Below are positions 55,329 through 64,000 of a stretch of DNA of 64,000 bases, piece by piece (the first letter of the stretch is position 1; the number at the start of each line of letters is the position of its first letter). The notes beneath the pieces are model-generated. The model saw only the letters and a program-made list of their open reading frames with translations. It made no database searches and was not told where the DNA came from. The position numbers and the translations under genes are program-made. The stretch comes from Pseudoneurospora amorphoporcata. Its lineage: Eukaryota > Ascomycota > Sordariomycetes > Sordariales > Sordariaceae. The stretch spans positions 1 through 64,000 of the forward strand of contig MU859089.1 of NCBI GenBank assembly GCA_033297205.1, written 5' to 3'.

Positions 55329-57749
55329 ATGCGTCTCCTCAATGTCGAGACACTTCAACTTGAGCTGTTTGACGGTGGCCCCAGATGTGCCTACGCCATT
55401 GTCTCTCACACCTGGGGCCGGGAGGAAGTGTCCTTCCAGGACATGCAAGACCTAGCAAGAGCGCCAGGAACGACATCAATATTTGTCGATAGCGGCTATA
55501 GCACGGCATCCTCATCAAAAACCAATACCGGAACGAGCGGCCAATTTGATTTTGGGAACCATGGAACGACCAAGCTCAACCCCGTCACTTCAAAGAAGGG
55601 CTACTCCAAGATCTTGGGCTGCTGCGCCAAAGCTCGCACCGAAGGCTATCGCTACGTCTGGATAGATACCTGCTGCATCAACAAGTCCTCGAGTGCAGAG
55701 CTGTCCGAAGCCATCAACTCCATGTTCAAGTGGTACCATGATGCCGAAGTCTGCTATGCCTACCTCAGCGACATTAGTCTTCCGGAAGTAACACCTCAAC
55801 ACCAATCACCCTACCTGGACCATTCGATGTCGGACGCCACCGGTGGCGGCGATGCCATGTCCATTACCGATGAAATGGAAGAACTCCTCCACGGAAGCAA
55901 GTGGTTCACGCGTGGCTGGACGCTTCAAGAACTCATTGCTCCGTCTGACGTGGTCTTCTGCGACCGTTCGTGGCGCGAGATAGGCACGCGCGAGTCACTC
56001 AGCGATGACATCGCCGCTATCACGGGCATTGACGCCGGGCTGCTACGGATGGAAAGGAAGCTGGGCGACTTCAGTATCGCGCAGCGGATGTCGTGGGCGG
56101 CGACGAGACGGACGACCAGGGTCGAGGACGAGGCATATTGTTTGATGGGTCTGTTCGGTGTCAACATGCCGCTGCTGTATGGAGAAGGACAGAAGGCCTT
56201 CAAGAGGCTTCAGTTGGAAATCATGCGGCAGTGTTATGATCCGAGCATACTGGCTTGGGCTAGCTCGGACTCGTATGCGGTTATTGAGGGGGTGTTGGCC
56301 CAGTCGCCGAGTATGTTTGAGAGTTGTGGGGGGGTTAGTTGGAGCGCTGCTGATGGAGTTATGGGTGGTGATCACTACAGCGCTGATGGTAGTCACCAAC
56401 CCAACAACTTCTACCACAAGATGATTGGGTCATCTCTCCTCAAGATGCGCGTTCCAGTATCAGACTTCAATGCCCGCCACACGGACGAACACATGGTCTA
56501 CAGATCCTACTGGGACGTGTTCGGCTCTCTTGACGACTCCATGGTTCACCTCAAGCCTCCCGCTCTAGAAGACCCATCCGAGATCGAGGGTACCACTGCC
56601 GGTCTGATCTACTTTCCCCGCCGCATCGACGAGTTCGAATCCGCCTATCTCCACGACAGCCGATTTCGCTCCTTCAACTACTCTTTCCTTAAGCACAAAG
56701 TCAAAGGCATCATGCTCGTCCCCCTCTTTGGCTGCACAGTTCTCTCACCGGCTTCCGAGACCACCAACGAGCGATACACAGTAGGCATCACCTTCTGCAC
56801 CGACTCAGCCGGCCACTTCAAGCGGGTTCATTTTCCTTCACGATTTTTGGTACCTCCATCGGACCTTCAGCACTTCTTTACACCCTCAGAATCACCTCGA
56901 GGATACGCATCCAGCACGGGTCACAACTATCTCACCCTTCATCTCTCTCTAACAGGCACCGAAATCCTCCTCCGCCCTCCGGTCCCCAAATGGGCTCGTT
57001 GTCTAGTCCGCATCCCTCCTTCCCTCCTTCCACCAGCGGGACCAATATCATTATCACCCCTTTCCACAATAGCCACCCAAACCCAAGCCCAACCACAAGA
57101 CTCAACCACCCCCTACCCCTTCCCCATCTCCCTCGCCTCTACACCCAACCTCATCCTCTCTTCTTCCTCTTCTTACTTCTCCCCCGCCTCCGGTTTCCCC
57201 CCCACAGCAACATTCGGCATCAACACCAGAGACACAACCCACACGCTCCCCTGGTCCCTAACCCACACCATCCCGCCCCAAGCCGACGACGGCTCCGGTT
57301 GCTGGTATTTGGACAGGTGGTCCGAAGTCACCGATCGCGCCAATTTCTCGCAACAGCCGTGCTTCAGCCTGCACAAGGCCGGGGTGCCGCGGGCGTTGGC
57401 GTTTCGGCACGGTGTGGATCCGGGGTTGGGGTTTCTGTTGGTTTTTTGGGTCGTGAGAAGTGGGAAGGGGGATGAACAGTGGATCGAGGTTGCTGTGCTG
57501 AGGAATGAGGGGATGGGTACGGTCATGTGGGTGAAGACGGAGAGGGATTTGGTGAAGGTTTTAGGGGAAAAGGGGTTAGTGATGGGTTCCGGTTTAGGGG
57601 CTGGTGCTGGTGTTGTAGAGGACAGAAGGAGGAGGGGGAAGAAGAGGGAGTGGGAGTTTGAGGTTGGGGAGGGGATGGTGTTAGGGGTGAAGATTAGGAA
57701 GAACCCGGATTATGATATCGCTGTTTTGGATGTTAGGGAGAAGGGATAA
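55329..57749 (+). CDS. HET-domain protein (heterokaryon incompatibility type)
   Basis: This is an intronless 806-residue frame. MRLLNVETLQLELFDGG at 55329 is the classical start of HET-domain proteins, although the frame is open 25 codons further upstream. HET blocks: YAIVSHTWGREEVSF (about 22-36), YSKILGCCAKA, YRYVWIDTCCINKSSSAELS (about 106-125), MFKWYHDAEVCYAYLSD, and KWFTRGWTLQELIAPSDVVF (about 189-208). The next conserved part is SIAQRMSWAATRRTTRVED, AYCLMGLFGVNMPLLYGEG and KAFKRLQLEIM. A long C-terminal region (about 350-806) follows without NACHT, WD or ankyrin repeats, so it is not a HET-E type NLR. HET domains trigger cell death on contact between unlike strains. Allelic partners cannot be seen. 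Thr/Pro-rich low-complexity sequence lies near residues 575-640. Confidence 0.92.
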   Translation: MRLLNVETLQLELFDGGPRCAYAIVSHTWGREEVSFQDMQDLARAPGTTSIFVDSGYSTASSSKTNTGTSGQFDFGNHGTTKLNPVTSKKGYSKILGCCAKARTEGYRYVWIDTCCINKSSSAELSEAINSMFKWYHDAEVCYAYLSDISLPEVTPQHQSPYLDHSMSDATGGGDAMSITDEMEELLHGSKWFTRGWTLQELIAPSDVVFCDRSWREIGTRESLSDDIAAITGIDAGLLRMERKLGDFSIAQRMSWAATRRTTRVEDEAYCLMGLFGVNMPLLYGEGQKAFKRLQLEIMRQCYDPSILAWASSDSYAVIEGVLAQSPSMFESCGGVSWSAADGVMGGDHYSADGSHQPNNFYHKMIGSSLLKMRVPVSDFNARHTDEHMVYRSYWDVFGSLDDSMVHLKPPALEDPSEIEGTTAGLIYFPRRIDEFESAYLHDSRFRSFNYSFLKHKVKGIMLVPLFGCTVLSPASETTNERYTVGITFCTDSAGHFKRVHFPSRFLVPPSDLQHFFTPSESPRGYASSTGHNYLTLHLSLTGTEILLRPPVPKWARCLVRIPPSLLPPAGPISLSPLSTIATQTQAQPQDSTTPYPFPISLASTPNLILSSSSSYFSPASGFPPTATFGINTRDTTHTLPWSLTHTIPPQADDGSGCWYLDRWSEVTDRANFSQQPCFSLHKAGVPRALAFRHGVDPGLGFLLVFWVVRSGKGDEQWIEVAVLRNEGMGTVMWVKTERDLVKVLGEKGLVMGSGLGAGAGVVEDRRRRGKKREWEFEVGEGMVLGVKIRKNPDYDIAVLDVREKG

Positions 57750-58288
57750 CTACCTGTAGACAGAACGATGCATAATGAAATACGTTTGAGTCCCAGAGAT
57801 GACAATCCCCCTCCGTGATGTGCACCTGGTACGAAAGCTTCAAAGTATATTGTAAGGTGTAAGGTGGATACCGGTACGGGCCGGCCCAGGCTTTCCAAGC
57901 GGCAGGACAGAAAATGCGTGGTATTTTCGTAGGTCTTTATTCTGATCGGTTGAGTCCTCTTCGTGAGTTCGACTCCCGATCTGATCGGGCTGAGCTTCTT
58001 TGCTTTCTGTTTTTTCTTCGTCTGTCGTTTTACCCTTGAGCATAGTCGCTTGCATTCACCTTTTTTTTGTCTAGCTTGAACGCGCACTTAAAAAAGCGAT
58101 TTTTGCCCCGTCCAGTTAGGCCGTGAAAGACATTCACGATCCCTTGCACGATTTGGACCTTCAGTTTACTGCCCAACTCAAGTTTCGTTTCAGAATTTTA
58201 TACAAGTATAGAACAACTGCCAATATCCAACCACACCCAAACGAATCCCCTTCCCAGCAGACTTCCAGATGGATGCTATCACACTGAT
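57750..58288. other. convergent 3' flanks with a small palindrome
   Basis: CCCGATCTGATCGGG at about 57976-57990 is a 6-bp-arm palindrome next to GAGTTCGACTCC. It could be a terminator-type hairpin. A tRNA was considered and rejected. No open frame is supported. Confidence 0.4.
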
Positions 58289-59885
58289 TTAAACACCAAG
58301 AGCAGCATTAAACAAAAACGCAGCCTGCTGTCCCTTCGCAGCGCTCGCAGCGGCGCTCGCCTGCTTGCAGGTAGCCACCGCCTCCGCACTCGCCTTGCAG
58401 GCATCCTGGAGTCTCTGGCAAACGAAGTCGCTAATGACCTTGATGTTCAGCGCACTGCCATGACTGAAATCCTGTCCATTAACAGCCTGGAAGCTCTCCT
58501 CCTTGCGACCATCCAGTCCCGCAGCGAACTGGATCTGGGGGGTGCCGCAGCTGCCAAGGTCCAATCCTCTATGTCTGCGGCCGAGCTTGCTGGCTTCGCG
58601 GCGGAACTTCTTGACAGTGGTAGTGGCGGCGGCGGTCTTGCACTCATTGGTCTGCTGCGCGCACTGGGCGGTGCCGCCGGTGAGCTGGCCGGAGTTGGCG
58701 GCGTTGAAGCAGGCGTTGTTCTGGATGTCGCATGAGCGGGAGAGCGCGGCGGAGGATTGGAGGAAGGTGTTGCCGTTGACGGAGAAGGGACGGTCGGCGC
58801 CGGCAGTGAAGAGCACGGCGGGCGCGGCGCTGCCGAGGTTGCCGGTGAAGGATTGGATGTTGACGGTGCCACCGGTGTTGGTGTCACCGCCAGTGTTGTT
58901 GTTGTCACCGCCAGTGTTGGTGTCGTCACCGGTACCATCGTCCTCACAGGTGTCGTCATCACTAGTGTCATCATCGGTACCATCGTCAACAGTATTACCA
59001 TCGCCGGTGTCATCGGTAGTACCGTCATCCTCGCAGGTATCATCATCTTTACACAACAGTTAGCAATTAGGACAAGCCCAAGCACTGCCTCGTTCCTCGA
59101 TTACTCACCAGTAGTGCCATCGTCACCACCAACAGCAGCCAGAATCTCCTCCTCAGTAGCAGCAGGAGTAAGAAGGTTCAGGGTGAAGATGCACCCCTTA
59201 GCATCAGTCTCGTCATCGCAGGTCTTGCCCTTGGCAGTGGCATCATTGAGCTGTATCACCGTTCTCGTTAGCAGACGGGTCCTTTCCAACAAGGCATGTA
59301 CCACGACAAGACAAGAACAAGAAAACTTACATCACCAGGAGGGAAAGTGGCACTCTCAAGCGCCAACAACGGATCAGCACCCAATCCCTTCAGCACCTTC
59401 GCAACCGCCAACTCAATGTCTTTATTACCGGCCTTGCCCTCCGCACTGGCAGGATCCTGATGCTGAGTAACAGCCGCAATCTCCGAGTTCGTCGCCGTCT
59501 CGTTGCAGATGACGCTAGCCAGGCCGACCTTGCCCGTGTTACGCTCGATGGCGCGGAACAGCACAGCATTGACCTGGCCGTCGAGGTCGCCGGCAGCTTT
59601 GGCGTTAGTGAAGGCCTGGTCGGCCACGATCTGCTGCAGGCAGTCCAGGTTGGTGACCTGACCTGCGCCCGCGGAGGCGGCGGCGTTGCCGAGCAGCGCG
59701 AAGACGGCGTCCTGGATGTTGAGCGGATTGTTGAGCTTGAGAGCGGTGTTGGTGGCGCGCAGGATGGCCTCGTGCGAGTGCTCTTGGGGCACTTCGCGCC
59801 TGTAGAAGCTTGACTGGTAGGGAAGTTCGCGGGCGGAGGCGACGGTGGCGACGGCCAGAGCTAAGAGAGTGGCATTGTACTTCAT
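58289..59885 (-). CDS. secreted wall-type protein with Asp/Thr/Gly repeats
   Basis: There are three exons on the minus strand, 59885-59331, 59250-59109 and 59046-58289, giving 484 aa. Donors are GTAAGT and GTGAGT, acceptors GATACAG and GTAAAG. A clear signal peptide opens it (MKYNATLLALAVATVASA). A dibasic site (FYRREVPQ) soon follows, possibly for Kex2 cleavage. Residues about 35-230 are mostly helical with spaced Cys (TNLDCLQQIVADQAF, ASVICNETATNSE, KTCDDETDAKGC). Residues about 233-290 are Asp/Thr/Gly repeats (DDDTCEDDGT, GGDTNTGG). The C-terminal part has the repeating pattern seen in fungal secreted proteins of this type: FTGNLGSAAPAVLFTAGADR, NACFNAANSGQLTGGTAQC, FRREASKLGRRHRGLDLGSC and RLQDACKASAEAVATCKQAS. 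Relatives in other ascomycetes carry uninformative names. There is no GPI signal. Function unknown, likely extracellular matrix or wall. Confidence 0.85.
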
Positions 59886-59937
59886 TTTGTCTGTCGTTTT
59901 GGTGGTGATAAGTTGTGCGATATGTTGTTGATGAACA

Positions 59938-59960
59938 GTTGTTGTTGTTGTTGTTGTTGT
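59938..59960 (-). repeat. CAA-repeat leader of the secreted protein gene
   Basis: On the sense (minus) strand this is an AAC trinucleotide run of about seven units, about 53 bases before the ATG. Unstructured CAA-rich leaders favour efficient translation. Confidence 0.7.
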
Positions 59961-62568
59961 ATATGCAGATTAATGGGTTGACCTGTCAAAGGAACCCGAA
60001 GAAAAAGAGTGTTGAGAATGTTAAAACGAAAGCAAAGTTCACAGAACCGTTATCTAAAGAACGAAAGAGACGACTAAGACAAGGTTGAAAGAACGGAGTG
60101 GTGGTTAGCTAGGCTGTCTTTCCATCTGTGTTCCATGAAGAGGGCGGCCATGGCTTATATATACCATCGTCGTAACATCCAATAACCCCCTTGTCGAAAG
60201 AAGCATCCACCATGCGTTCCTCGATCTCCTCTCTTACCACAAGCCTTGTATATACCGACCCTCCGGACGGCACCCTTTCCTCATTGCATAGTGACATTGA
60301 ATAGCACCCTCATCCTGAACTGCTGCCATGGAAGGCCATGAAGGCAGGGCGTCGGCTTCGCTCGAAGCCGGAGCGAGAGAGCCAAAGAAGGAATTGTTTC
60401 ATTGGACAACAGCGGTGTTAGATACGGGGTGGCTGGAGCCGACAAGGCCTTGACTCCATGTTCGTTCGCGTAGCAAGCCAAGCACGCTTACATGTCTGAG
60501 GTATAAGCGAAGAGGGCATGTGTTTTTAGGTTGCTTCCCTAGACCTAGTATCGTAGTACCGGGCGGCTTTGCCTGGGCTCCTCCCTGGTCAACAACGACA
60601 TGTCGTCGAGATAGGGGAAATACGAGGGTGTAACCTGTTCAAGATGAATGATGAAATGTACACCGCTGGGCAAACTGAGAAGCAGAAAGATAACAGAGAA
60701 AGGAAAAAGGGAAATGACCGCTTGGTCACGGAGTTCCTCCCCGTAGAGCCGGCGTAAGTGAACAAGTGATGATGATGAAGCTCGACATCCTCAGATTTTT
60801 GCTGGTCAAATCTCCCACTTGAGATATGCTCAAAAGCCGATGCTTTGAAAGATGTGACTATCGTCCCTCGAGCAAGCACCGATGCTCACCGGTCTAATTC
60901 CATGGCCGACCCTCTCCCTTATGCTGACAACTTCAACTTTGGTTCGGCGGCGGCACGGTCCGGAGATGATCGTAACAGAGAGCCATTGCCGAAGAAGGTA
61001 GCTCAGCTCAGTGACAGCTAGAGCTTGCCAATCCAAGCGGAAAAGGAAACACTCGACTGCGTGATCCGTTCATAAGATGAGACTCCATAAGCGCTTCGAT
61101 TGACTGTGACGTTCACCCGTCACTTCTCATTTTCTCAATGGCCTCGGCATGCTTCGCTGATATCGGTGGCTGTCTGTCAATGACCTTGTCGCCGGCCATG
61201 ATGTGTGTGCGTGTTTCGAGGTTGAACCCCGTCCTGTCGTCGTCATGGGTTGTTGGTCGTGGCCGTCATGGTGCCTTGGGGAGCTTGGGTAGTTCGGTAA
61301 GTTGGATCAGACGAACGATGGAACTTCGCTTGTTACACAACCCCTAAGAAGCCCCTTTGAGCCGCAACGGTGAGAGGTTTCAGGATTTTGGTGAAGAAGT
61401 GAGAAAGCCGCGTCAACACGCGCCCGGGAAGGGGAAGTTCCAAAAGATGAGGTTGTCTTCTTTGTGGGGAAAAGAGGCTAGAAGCAAGGGGTGCGCATGG
61501 GGGCACCCGACCCCTGCGATGGAACCGAAACCCACCGAGCGTTGGCAAGGGGCTGAGAGGTAATGCACTAACTAGATGTCACCTGGAATAGCCGTGGGAA
61601 TGTTAACGTGGACTTGAAATGTGATGTTGTTCGGAGAATTCCTCAGACGTTAACAAAAGTCAAAACAACCAGGGTAAGCTAACGGTTCGCGGGCGTCCCC
61701 TTACTCGGCTTCCAGAGAAGCACGGGCGGCTATCAGACCATTTCTAGACATCAATCTGAGCTTGTTATCGGCAAGCTTGGACAGGCTTCAAAAGCTGAGG
61801 TTATCAACATCTGGAGTTCCGGTGAAGCTGATGTCTAGCGATTCGGCATATAGCCTGTCCCGCACCCGCATAAAATGCCAGTTGTGTATGTATACCAATG
61901 CCGTGTTCTATAGTGAAATGCGTTAGCAGTCGGAGATATCATGAGCTGTCCCTCAGAAGCTAAGCTCCTCGCAGAAGCAGGTACTCATGGGTCCAAAAGA
62001 CAAGTTCTCATAACAGCAATGCTCCAGCGTCTCCTTCTTATACAATGGAATTTTCTACAAACCCGGTCTAAAAGAAGAATAGGCCAAACTTGAGGAAAAC
62101 GAAAAGTGCTAGAACCCAGCAGCCACTTAGCCTCCTGCTGAGCACCAATGTTAGGTATGTGGGGCTTGCGTATTTGAAGAGTGCAGTTCCGAGTATATAT
62201 AGCAGCTTCCCTCTGTCGAGCGCGTGTGATCGTCCGTGACACCTGTAGGTCAATGTATATGCGTATGTGTGTCTTCTGTCTATAGGAAGTTCGTACGAAA
62301 ACCGCGAAAAAGGTAAGGTACCTTGGAAAACAGAAAAGAATCCCGTTTTATGGACTATGACAACGCTTCCATCCAGGTCCTCTTTGTCGCATTACCCCCG
62401 TACTAATACATTTTTTTCCCCTTGTGTCATCGTCTCTCAGGCAAGCAAAGGGGAAAAAAAAAAGCGGATAAGGGGAATATCGAAGAGGATTCCCCAGTGT
62501 AGGTTTGGTTTGGAAATATTGTCTTGTTTGTGCGGTATCGGAAAGTTTTGTCTCTTTTTGCAGCTCGC
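59961..62568. other. intergenic, 2.6 kb, no gene recognised
   Basis: The left part is the promoter of the secreted-protein gene; its TATA box is listed separately. The right end is the 3' flank of the Rieske gene. Between them only short frames without domains occur, for example at 61357-61563 and 61985-62242. No repeat or RNA gene was recognised. Confidence 0.45.
60154..60163 (-). promoter_or_regulatory. TATA box of the secreted protein gene
   Basis: The minus strand reads TATATATAAG about 270 bases upstream of the ATG at 59885. Confidence 0.4.
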
Positions 62569-63827
62569 TTAACCAATGACAAGCTTGCCCTCCTCGGGGA
62601 ACTCGTAGTTGGGGATCTCGAGGTTCAGAGGGGCAGGTCCTTTCCTGATACGACCAGAGATATCGTAGTGAGAACCGTGGCAAGGGCAAAACCAGCCACC
62701 GAAGTCACCGGCCTCGCCGATGGGAACGCAACCCAAATGGGTGCAGACGCCTATTTTTGGCAAACACCAAATGTCAGTCTCCCCATAACGTCGTCACGTA
62801 TCCGAAATCCGAGCCATCCAAACATGCTGTCCTTCGTCTCGTTCGGAAAAGGGGGCATGGAGGACGTACCAAGCATGACGAGCCACTCGGGCTTCTTGAC
62901 ACGGTCGGCATCGGCCTGGGGGTCACGGAGGTTGGAAACGTTGACCTGGTTGGCCTCATCGATCTCGGCAGCGGTACGGTGACGGATGAAGACGGGCTTG
63001 CCACGCCACTTGATGATGACCTATAAAGTAAGGGAAGAGACCGGGGGTCAGCGTTCCATCCTGGCTTGTTCGTCGTCGACGTGAATCGGTTGTGCCCAGT
63101 CCAGCCCAGTTCGTCGCTAAGGTTGTTTCGTGGGGATCCTTACGTTCTTGCCCTCGGGGATGGAGGCGAGGTCAACCTCGACCTTGGCCATGGCCAAGAC
63201 ATCAGCGGAAGCCGACATGTTCTTGAGGAACTCTGTATGTCACGGACACCTCGTCAGCTGTCTTGAGTTCTAGGGTGTTCGTGTGTGAGTGTGTCCAGGA
63301 TGGTTTCCCCCCATCCATGCTTCAACATTATTCCAACATCCAACCATATCCGTTCCCCATATCGAAAGTTGTCATGGTCGTCGCATATTGATGATCGATG
63401 AGTCGGAATCGTAAGATTGCTTCGCCCCACCATAACATTGCCCCCTTGTCGAGCCCCATTGACCCGAACCCATATGTCACATCCCATCTCTTGTTGGTAT
63501 TCGCCCCATTGCAACACGTGAAGCTTCCTCCCAGGATCCCCCAAGTCAAGACTCACCCTGGATGGTGGACTTGGCGCCGGCGGCGGTGATGGCGCCCATG
63601 GTGCCGACCATGAAGTAGGAGAAGAGCATGTTGGTGCTGCCGGAGCTCTTGCTCATGTATTTGCCGAAGTCGGGGATCTTGGAGGCCTTGCTCTCGCCCT
63701 TGAAGGGGCTCTCGAAGGTGGAGGACGAGGAACCCTGGAGGGCAGTCGAGGTGCTGATGGCGCGAACGGCCCGGGCGGGGGCAGCGGCGCGCATGGCGGC
63801 GCGGGCAGCGATCGAGACGGGAGCCAT
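62569..63827 (-). CDS. fes-1: Rieske iron-sulfur subunit of ubiquinol-cytochrome c reductase
   Basis: There are four exons on the minus strand, 63827-63557, 63232-63144, 63020-62870 and 62750-62569, giving 230 aa, close to the 231 of Neurospora. Donors are GTGAGT, GTAAGG, GTACGT and acceptors ATACAG, TTATAG, AAATAG. An Arg/Ala-rich mitochondrial presequence opens it (MAPVSIAARAAMRAAAPARA). The conserved matrix part is FGKYMSK, the membrane helix NMLFSYFMVGTMGAITAAGA, then the hinge and the soluble head. The 2Fe-2S ligands are Cys173, His175 (CTHLGC) and Cys192, His195 (CPCHGSHYD), with Cys178-Cys194 as the stabilising disulfide. The last residues EEGKLVIG are the normal end. It carries electrons from ubiquinol to cytochrome c1 in complex III. 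Confidence 0.98.
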
Positions 63828-64000
63828 TGTGTCGGGTCGATGAACTCGCTTGGGAAAAGAGGACGGAGCGGAGAGAGGGGGGCTGCGAGGGTGGGCGAAA
63901 GAACGAGCGAGGTTCTTCTCTTTTCGGAGTCGCGGAGACGGTGGACGTGGGCGGTGTTCCGGAGACGGAATTGACGGCTGCGTAATGCGGTCGAGACGAC

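Noticed and set aside
57930..57995. Possible tRNA around GAGTTCGACTCCC
   Set aside because: Only two of the five T-stem positions form Watson-Crick pairs (one more is a G-T wobble), and no acceptor stem closes the fold.

Overview
The window is nuclear DNA of a filamentous ascomycete, most likely an order Sordariales fungus related to but distinct from Neurospora. The evidence is the gene structure and content. Genes carry short introns (about 55-120 nt) with GTAAGT/GTATGT-like donors, CTRAC-like branch points and CAG/TAG acceptors. The Rieske protein at the right end is very close to Neurospora fes-1 but not identical. HET-domain, DUF3716 and Mid2-like genes are present. A 5-6 kb AT-rich island of decayed transposons shows C-to-T damage of the kind left by repeat-induced point mutation (RIP).

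Layout: 1-95 is the 3' tail of a dispersed element whose second copy lies at about 29.0-29.3 kb. 0.48-1.87 kb is a broken gene for a coiled-coil, tail-anchored protein. 2.86-3.59 kb is a small coiled-coil gene with decapeptide repeats. 5.16-6.49 kb is a CENP-B-type HTH protein with a C-terminal zinc finger. 8.09-9.96 kb is the polarity scaffold Bem1 (SH3-SH3-PX-PB1). 14.4-16.2 kb is a Thp3/LENG8-type SAC3/GANP protein. 16.9-19.1 kb is ESCRT-II Vps36. 19.5-20.6 kb is a conserved membrane protein, probably mitochondrial. A roughly 240-bp poly(A) tract lies at 21 kb. 22.4-22.8 kb is a small Gly-rich repeat protein. 23.8-26.7 kb is a large protein joining an acidic N-terminus, two DUF3716 modules and a Mif2/CENP-C-like cupin.

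26.9-33.3 kb is the repeat island: a 1.35-kb element with long terminal inverted repeats, a relic coding tail, two solo LTRs (one with a perfect 5-bp target duplication), a 417-bp MITE-like element and a 21-bp-arm hairpin. To its right, two tandem plant-cell-wall hydrolase genes (a CE3-type acetylesterase and a GH5 mannanase) each need a one-base correction to be read through. Then come the Yvc1 TRP channel (37.0-39.5), a Mid2-like wall sensor (41.6-43.2), a DJ-1/Hsp31-type protein (44.3-45.1), a very large Gln-rich protein with a C-terminal BTB-like region (45.7-50.0), an R3H protein (53.1-54.6), a HET-domain protein (55.3-57.7), a secreted Asp/Thr-repeat wall-type protein (58.3-59.9) and the Rieske iron-sulfur protein of complex III (62.6-63.8).

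Most genes are independent housekeeping or surface/stress genes, and no metabolic cluster is apparent. The most unusual items are the DUF3716-cupin fusion beside the transposon island, the run of single-base or small-duplication disruptions in otherwise well-preserved genes, and the structured repeats in the AT-rich island. All exon boundaries were inferred by eye from splice signals and reading frame, without transcript data.
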